Shown one piece after another: positions 59,689-64,000 of a stretch of DNA of 64,000 nucleotides (position 1 is its first letter; every line of letters starts with the position of its first letter). Made by a program: the position numbers and the translations under genes. The notes under the pieces are model-generated. The model worked only from the letters and a program-made list of their open reading frames with translations, was not told the origin of the DNA and did no database searches. Source of the stretch: Collinsella sp. AM34-10 (GTDB lineage Bacteria; Actinomycetota; Coriobacteriia; Coriobacteriales; Coriobacteriaceae); NCBI RefSeq assembly GCF_003469185.1, contig NZ_QSIL01000001.1, positions 248,001 to 312,000 of the forward strand. The letters are read 5' to 3'.

Positions 59689-59778
59689 AAATGATCCCTT
59701 GGGGACGGAGGAAAACGGATCATCGACCGCACGGAGGCCGCGAATGATCCGTTTTCCTCCGTCCCCAAGGGATCATTT
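59689..59778. terminator. Perfect 35-bp inverted repeat, bidirectional terminator-like
   Basis: Arms at 59689-59723 and 59744-59778 are exact reverse complements with a 20-bp loop. The arm includes CTTGGGGACGGAGGAAAACG. It separates the DegV gene from the alkyltransferase-like gene. Confidence 0.6.
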
Positions 59779-59812
59779 CTTTATGCTGTTAATGCGGAGA
59801 AGAGAGCGAGCG

Positions 59813-60133
59813 ATGGCGTCTGAGGGCTTTTTTGAACGGGTGTACGAGGTGGTCGAGCAGATCCCCGAAGGGATGGTCGCCACGTATGGTCAGGTGGCGC
59901 TGCTTGCCGGTCGTCCACGAAGTGCGCGGTACGTGGGGTATGCCCTGCACAGCAATCCGCGCCCCGGCGAGATACCCTGCCATCGCGTGGTGTTTGCCGA
60001 CGGGCGCATATGCGAGGGTTTTGCTTTTGGCGGTCCCGATGCTCAACGTGAGCTTTTGCTAGGGGAGGGCGTGACGTTTGTCGACCCCATGCACGTCGAT
60101 CTGGGCGCCTGTCGCTGGCCCGCCGGACTCTAA
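59813..60133 (+). CDS. MGMT-family DNA alkyltransferase-like protein
   Basis: 106 residues from the ATG at 59813 (GAAGAGAG upstream); an ATG at 59783 is an alternative. VYEVVEQIPEGMVATYGQVALLAG and ARYVGYALHSNP form the helix-turn-helix with the Arg finger, and IPCHRVVFADG holds the active-site PCHRV with its Cys. Only the C-terminal domain is present, as in many short O6-alkylguanine transferases and Atl relatives. Because the Cys is kept, direct removal of alkyl groups is possible; Atl proteins, by contrast, replace it. Confidence 0.88.
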   Translation: MASEGFFERVYEVVEQIPEGMVATYGQVALLAGRPRSARYVGYALHSNPRPGEIPCHRVVFADGRICEGFAFGGPDAQRELLLGEGVTFVDPMHVDLGACRWPAGL

Positions 60134-60149
60134 CAGATCTGCCGTGGCC

Positions 60150-60190
60150 AAAACTACCACAAAGGTGCCTGTCCCCTTTGCGGCGGTTTT
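60150..60190. terminator. CCACAAAGG-type palindrome, copy 4
   Basis: AAAACTACCACAAAGG and CCTTTGCGGCGGTTTT around TGCCTGTC; follows the alkyltransferase-like gene. Confidence 0.6.
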
Positions 60191-60374
60191 CCGTTGTAGG
60201 TTTACCGGGGCTAACTTATGGAGAAGCTATGGCGGCTCATATTGATGCTGCAAAGTAAACCACGGTGAACTATATTTTATTCAACAACGGAGCGGGCAAT
60301 AGGCGATGAAAAAGCCTGCCCTGTTGAGTTTGATTCGCATCCCTCCCCTCTGTGCGATTCAACGGTGTACTTCG

Positions 60375-60418
60375 GGAACGGGCCCGCTGGCAACTGACTG
60401 CCGGCGGGCCCGTTCCCG
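60375..60418. terminator. Hairpin in the gap before trpS
   Basis: GGGAACGGGCCCGC and GCGGGCCCGTTCCC form a 14-bp stem, followed by GTTTG. The gap 60134-60527 contains this, the palindrome at 60150 and the trpS terminator, and no gene. Confidence 0.6.
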
Positions 60419-60464
60419 TTTGTCGGGGGAGTGCGATGGGCGGAGCCGAACCGGTCGGGCACCA

Positions 60465-60494
60465 AAAAAAGGCGGACGCCGTAGCGCCCGCCCT
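60465..60494 (-). terminator. Terminator of trpS
   Basis: On the minus strand GGCGGGCGCTACGGCGTCCGCC followed by TTTTTTT. Confidence 0.75.
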
Positions 60495-60527
60495 ATAGCA
60501 ATCGAAAGTTCAAACCAGCAGGTCGGT

Positions 60528-61577
60528 CTAGTACACCATGCCCATGGCGTCCCGAACCTCGGCCAGGGTCTGCTCGGCGATCTCGTTGGCGCGACGGTTG
60601 CCCTCGTGCAACACGTCCTTCACATAGTCCAGATCGTTCTCGTAGCGCTGGCGACGCTCGCGGATCGGCGCGAAGTACTCGTTGACGGCCTCGGTCACGT
60701 ACTTCTTGAGCTGGCCGGAGCCGCCCATGCCAATCTCCTCGGCAATCTCGACCTCGGAACGGCCGGTGCAGATGGCGGCCGTCGAAAGCAGGCCGGACAC
60801 GCCGGGACGGTTCTCGGGATCGAACGTGATCATGCGCTCGGAATCGGTCTGGCTCTTCTTGATGCGCTTGGCCGTCTCCTCGGCGGTCATCGAGATGTTG
60901 ATGGCGTTGCCGTAGCTCTTGCTCATCTTGCGACCGTCCAGGCCGGGCAGCAGTGGGGTCTCGGACAGCAGCGCATCGACCTCGGGGAACACCTTGCCGT
61001 AGCGGTTGTTAAAGCGGCGGGCGATGGTGCGGGTGAGCTCGATGTGCGGCAGCTGATCGCGACCGACGGGCACCACATTGCCCTTGCAGAACAGGATGTC
61101 GCAGGCCTGGTGCACCGGGTAGGTGAGCAGAAGGCCGGTGAGCTCGTGGCCCGAGGCCTCCATCTCGGCCTTGACCGTGGGGTTGCGCGCCAGCTCAGCC
61201 TCGGACACCAGCGACAGGAACGGCAGCATGAGCTGGTTTGCGGCGGGCACGGCGGAGTGCGCGTAGATCATGGTCTTGTCGGGGTCGATTCCGCAGGCAA
61301 GGTAGTCCATCACCATGTTGTACACGTTGTCCTGGATGTGCTCGGTGGTGTCGCGGTCGGTGATGACCTGGTAGTCGGCGATGAGCACGTTGGTCTTGGC
61401 GCCCATGTTCTGCAGCTCAACACGGCCCTTGAGGGTGCCGAAGTAGTGACCCAGGTGCAGACGGCCGGTGGGGCGGTCGCCGGTGAGCATGGTGAACTTC
61501 TCGGGCGTCTTGGCCAGGCCCTCGCGAATGGCGTTGCTCTTTTGCAGCGCGACTTCGTAGCTGTTCTCGTTTGGCAT
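60528..61577 (-). CDS. trpS: Tryptophanyl-tRNA synthetase
   Basis: 349 residues from the ATG at 61577 (TAGGAG upstream); the 144 bp of open frame further up have no start signal. Class I motifs: TGRLHLGHYFG (HIGH signature) and LDGRKMSKSYGNAI (KMSKS). GRDQLPHIELTR and ADYQVITD contact tryptophan and ATP. Charges tRNA-Trp in the cytoplasm. Length agrees with bacterial TrpRS (330-350). Confidence 0.95.
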   Translation of the reverse strand: MPNENSYEVALQKSNAIREGLAKTPEKFTMLTGDRPTGRLHLGHYFGTLKGRVELQNMGAKTNVLIADYQVITDRDTTEHIQDNVYNMVMDYLACGIDPDKTMIYAHSAVPAANQLMLPFLSLVSEAELARNPTVKAEMEASGHELTGLLLTYPVHQACDILFCKGNVVPVGRDQLPHIELTRTIARRFNNRYGKVFPEVDALLSETPLLPGLDGRKMSKSYGNAINISMTAEETAKRIKKSQTDSERMITFDPENRPGVSGLLSTAAICTGRSEVEIAEEIGMGGSGQLKKYVTEAVNEYFAPIRERRQRYENDLDYVKDVLHEGNRRANEIAEQTLAEVRDAMGMVY

Positions 61578-61736
61578 GATTGCTCCTAACGTATGTTCAT
61601 GGGTCAAGATGATAACGCGTTTATTGCAGGGGCGAGACGTAAGAAAGCGAGGGGCGGGAGAGGGGCGGCTTGTGCGATGGGTGCGGCGCGGCTGCGCTTG
61701 GCCAGCGGCACCTGGGCACATCCTCGGCAGCTTATC

Positions 61737-62984
61737 CTAGAGCTTGTGGTGGCGCTCTTCTTTACGTTCCTCGGCTGCCAGCTCCTCCTGTTTAAAGGCG
61801 GGGTCGTCGGGGGTTACCAGCTCGTCTTCGTGCGTGCGCTTGTTGTAATGGTGGCGCAGCACGGGCTCAAACAGATGCAGGCGCTTGGCGAAGACCGCCG
61901 AGCCAATGGCGAGCACGGTAAAGATGAGCACGCGCATGGGGACCTCGACCTGATTGATGGCGGCGGCGCCGGCCGAAAGCATAATGCACCAGGCGTAGAT
62001 GAGCAGTACGGCCTGCTTTTGGTTGTAGCCCTCTTGAATGAGGCGGTGGTGGATGTGGCCCTTGTCGGCCTGCCCGATGCTAATGTGGGCGCGCTTGCGG
62101 CGCACGATGGCGCTAAACGTGTCGATGATGGGCACGCCGGCCACGATGAGCGGGATGATGAGCGAGGTGAGCGCGGCGGTGCGGCTCACGTTGAGCAGCG
62201 AGATGGAACCCAGCGCAAAGCCCAGAAGCAGCGATCCCGAGTCGCCCAAGAAAATGCTCGCGGGGTTGAAGTTATAGCGCAAGAAGGCGAGGCACGAGCC
62301 AAAGAGCGCGATGGAGAGCGCGGCGGCGTCGATGCGGCCCGAGAGCACCGCGACCGAAAACATGGTGAACGACGCGATACCGCAGATACCCGTGGCCAGA
62401 CCGTCGAGGCCGTCGATAAGGTTGATGATGTTGGTGAACGCCACCAGGTAGACCACAGTGATGGGGTAGGCGAGCCAGCCGAGCATGATCTCGCCGGGAG
62501 CAAACGGGTTGACGATGACGCCGATGCGCAGGCCGCCCACGCAGGCGATGAGCGCGGCGAGGACCTGGCCGGCGAGCTTTTGCTTGGGCTTGAGCTGGAA
62601 GACGTCGTCGATCGCGCCGGTCGCAAAGATGACGGTAAAAGAAAGCGCAAGTATGGGGTAGCTGATGTGCAGACGGGGGTGGGGCACCAAAGCGGGCGGC
62701 CAGCCCAGGTACCAGGTGCCTAGGATCTGAACAATGCAGGCGACGACGAGGCCCAAAAAGACTGCCGTGCCACCCATGCGCGGGATGGGTTTAGTGTTGA
62801 TGCGGCGCTTGGAAGGATAATCGACGGCGTCGAGCTTGATTGCCAGGCGCTTGACCAGGGGCACCGCAAGGAAGGTCGTGATAAAAGCCGCGACCGCCAC
62901 GCAAAGGTACGGTATGAAGCTCGTGGAGGAAGCCATGAATCGATAAACCGCCAAGCGTCGAAGGAAAAGGTCAAAGGATGCCAT
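61737..62984 (-). CDS. TagO/WecA-family undecaprenyl-phosphate sugar-1-phosphate transferase
   Basis: 415 residues; the start at 62984 is tentative, and an ATG at 62936 would give 399. About 11 helices. Family loops: DYPSKRRINTKPIPRMGG, FATGAIDDVFQLKPKQKLAG (DD), NIINLIDGLDGLATG, FLGDSGSLLLGFALG and GHIHHRLIQEG (His-rich loop). This is the WecA/TagO branch rather than MraY. It would transfer GlcNAc-1-P or a similar sugar to undecaprenyl phosphate, starting wall teichoic acid or other surface glycopolymers. The C terminus is a charged cytoplasmic tail. Confidence 0.9.
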   Translation of the reverse strand: MASFDLFLRRLAVYRFMASSTSFIPYLCVAVAAFITTFLAVPLVKRLAIKLDAVDYPSKRRINTKPIPRMGGTAVFLGLVVACIVQILGTWYLGWPPALVPHPRLHISYPILALSFTVIFATGAIDDVFQLKPKQKLAGQVLAALIACVGGLRIGVIVNPFAPGEIMLGWLAYPITVVYLVAFTNIINLIDGLDGLATGICGIASFTMFSVAVLSGRIDAAALSIALFGSCLAFLRYNFNPASIFLGDSGSLLLGFALGSISLLNVSRTAALTSLIIPLIVAGVPIIDTFSAIVRRKRAHISIGQADKGHIHHRLIQEGYNQKQAVLLIYAWCIMLSAGAAAINQVEVPMRVLIFTVLAIGSAVFAKRLHLFEPVLRHHYNKRTHEDELVTPDDPAFKQEELAAEERKEERHHKL

Positions 62985-63171
62985 GCCGCAAAGGGTATAG
63001 CTGACCCATGATACTCGACCAAGGAGGGTGTGAGGAATTGCACGGGGCGATAATCACGCGCTTACCAGATATTCGAGTGATAGTGGGGCTCTGCCTGGTG
63101 CCTTTTGGGAATCATGGCGGGATTTGCAATGGCGATTTTCGGCAAAAGAAAACCACCCCCCACGTTACGAA

Positions 63172-63314
63172 AATGAACCCACCTAAAACAGGTGGGTGCC
63201 CTCATCGACTGTTCCAGCGTCCTTAACAACGAAGGATACCTGTACTAGGTACGACTGTGTGGGCTCCCTAAATAAACGCGACGGTTCACCCAGTTGCTCC
63301 GCGGGGGGCGGAAT
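63172..63314 (-). ncRNA. Candidate structured RNA, possibly 6S RNA
   Basis: Gene-free stretch with minus-strand signals: TATGAT (63326-63321) as a -10 box, then a region with ACTGGGTGAACC and AGGGAGCCCACAC, small hairpins ACCTAGTACAGGT and TCCTT-CGTTGTT-AAGGA, then GGGCACCCACCTG, and a terminator stem CCCACCT / AGGTGGG with TTCATTTT. The GGGCACCCACCT end recalls 6S RNAs I remember from other phyla, but length is a little short and I did not fold it. Other structured RNAs are possible. Confidence 0.4.
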
Positions 63315-63351
63315 ACCTACATCATAAAGCGGCACTTTGTGGATTCCAGTC

Positions 63352-63380
63352 TTGACATTACAAAAATCGTGTCGGACGAT
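63352..63380 (+). promoter_or_regulatory. Candidate promoter of the radical-SAM gene
   Basis: TTGACA at 63352-63357; the -10 position about 17 bp on reads GACGAT, a poor match. No other gene lies between 62985 and 63463. Confidence 0.35.
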
Positions 63381-63463
63381 TACGGCGCCTTGGGCTCGAG
63401 CCGTCTGTGCGGTTGGCCCTTTTGCGTTTGAGCTGCTGAATCGTTGTTTTGGAGCATGTTTTT

Positions 63464-64000
63464 ATGCCGACGTCGTTGACCGAACTTTTTTCGCCCGCCT
63501 GCCATTTGTGTCCGCGCCGCTGCGGTGCGGCGCGCGATGAGGGCGCGCACGGCGTATGCGGTGCTAACGACACGCTCAAGGTGGCCCGCGCCGCGCTTCA
63601 TATGTGGGAGGAGCCGCCTATCTCGGGCGAGGCCGGTTCGGGCACAATCTTCTTTAGCGGCTGCTCGCTCAAATGCGTCTATTGTCAGAACCACGAGATC
63701 TCGACGGGCAATTTTGGGCTTGAGATTTCGCCCGAGCGTCTGGTCGAGATTATGTTGGAGCTGCAGGACCAGGGTGCGAACAATATTAATCTGGTGACGG
63801 CGACACACTACGCGCACCTGCTGCCTGCTGCGATTGCCGCGGCACGGGCGCGCGGGCTGGCCATCCCAATCGTCTACAACACGAGCGGTTATGAGCGTGC
63901 GAGTGCCGTGTCGGCGCTCGGCGATCTGGTCGATGTGTGGCTTACCGACTTTAAATATGCCGATGCGGCGCTTGCGCAGTCACTGTCTCATATTCAGGAC
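63464..64000 (+). CDS. Radical-SAM protein, PflA-like (COG1313 type), 3' end outside the window
   Basis: 179 residues visible from the ATG at 63464 (TTGGAG upstream), open to the right edge. The N terminus has ACHLCPRRCGAARDEGAHGVCG, four Cys typical of this family, then FFSGCSLKCVYCQNHEIS, the CxxxCxxC motif binding the 4Fe-4S cluster and S-adenosylmethionine. GANNINLVTATHY and VYNTSGYE are also seen in the family annotated as putative pyruvate-formate-lyase activating enzymes; real substrate is unknown. Confidence 0.88.
   Translation, partial: MPTSLTELFSPACHLCPRRCGAARDEGAHGVCGANDTLKVARAALHMWEEPPISGEAGSGTIFFSGCSLKCVYCQNHEISTGNFGLEISPERLVEIMLELQDQGANNINLVTATHYAHLLPAAIAAARARGLAIPIVYNTSGYERASAVSALGDLVDVWLTDFKYADAALAQSLSHIQD

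Overview
This window looks like a chromosomal segment from a high-GC, Gram-positive gut anaerobe of the Coriobacteriia, most likely Collinsella. That is an inference from GC-rich codon use, the housekeeping genes (an ATP-dependent PEP carboxykinase, a Sapep-type dipeptidase, two DegV proteins, a TagO/WecA-like transferase) and many intergenic palindromes of the kind I associate with that genus. No tRNA, rRNA or CRISPR array was recognised.

Layout. 1-3.0 kb: minus-strand primase-helicase of the TOTE conflict type, cut by the left edge, followed by a MITE-like inverted repeat. 3.2-6.4 kb: DegV, a HAD phosphatase and a dipeptidase. 6.6-10.3 kb: pstSCAB phosphate importer. 10.4-13.7 kb: ABC-F ATPase, Cof-type phosphatase and a DtxR-family regulator. 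13.9-16.7 kb: minus-strand metal-efflux operon (ArsR repressor, stand-alone HMA protein, P1B ATPase) with matching operators. 16.7-20.2 kb: accessory patch with a Vsr/DUF559-like protein, an IS110-family element with a candidate bridge-RNA region, and two palindromic repeats. 20.3-26 kb: DEDDh exonuclease, His-rich metal permease, small operons and two histidine phosphatases. 26-32 kb: DUF1015-like protein, M20 peptidase, a second Vsr/DUF559-like protein, serA and serC.

32.4-48.9 kb is a type 1 BREX phage-defence operon: brxA, brxB, brxC, pglX, pglZ, brxL. It is atypical in four ways. pglX is divided into two separately translated genes with an AT-richer cassette (a Lys-rich peptide plus a small membrane protein) between them. 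brxA starts on a run of ten G. brxL has an Ala/Pro/Glu-rich N-terminal extension. Two unrecognised genes follow brxL.

Right after BREX (49.2-50.35 kb) lies a DUF3800 gene bracketed by three short RNA units on the same strand. All three have an intrinsic terminator and a TATAAA -10 box; two also have a clear -35 box. Those same two carry ACCUCC between hairpins, complementary to the Shine-Dalgarno sequence of the DUF3800 gene. This looks like a compact RNA-regulated defence or toxin-antitoxin-like module and, with the split pglX, is the most interesting part of the window.

50.4-64 kb returns to housekeeping genes: a CPA1 antiporter, PPP-type phosphatase, polysaccharide flippase, pckA, a B3/4-domain protein behind an attenuator-like leader, MarR, DegV, a methyltransferase-like DNA-repair protein, trpS, a TagO/WecA-like transferase, a candidate 6S-like RNA and a radical-SAM gene cut by the right edge.
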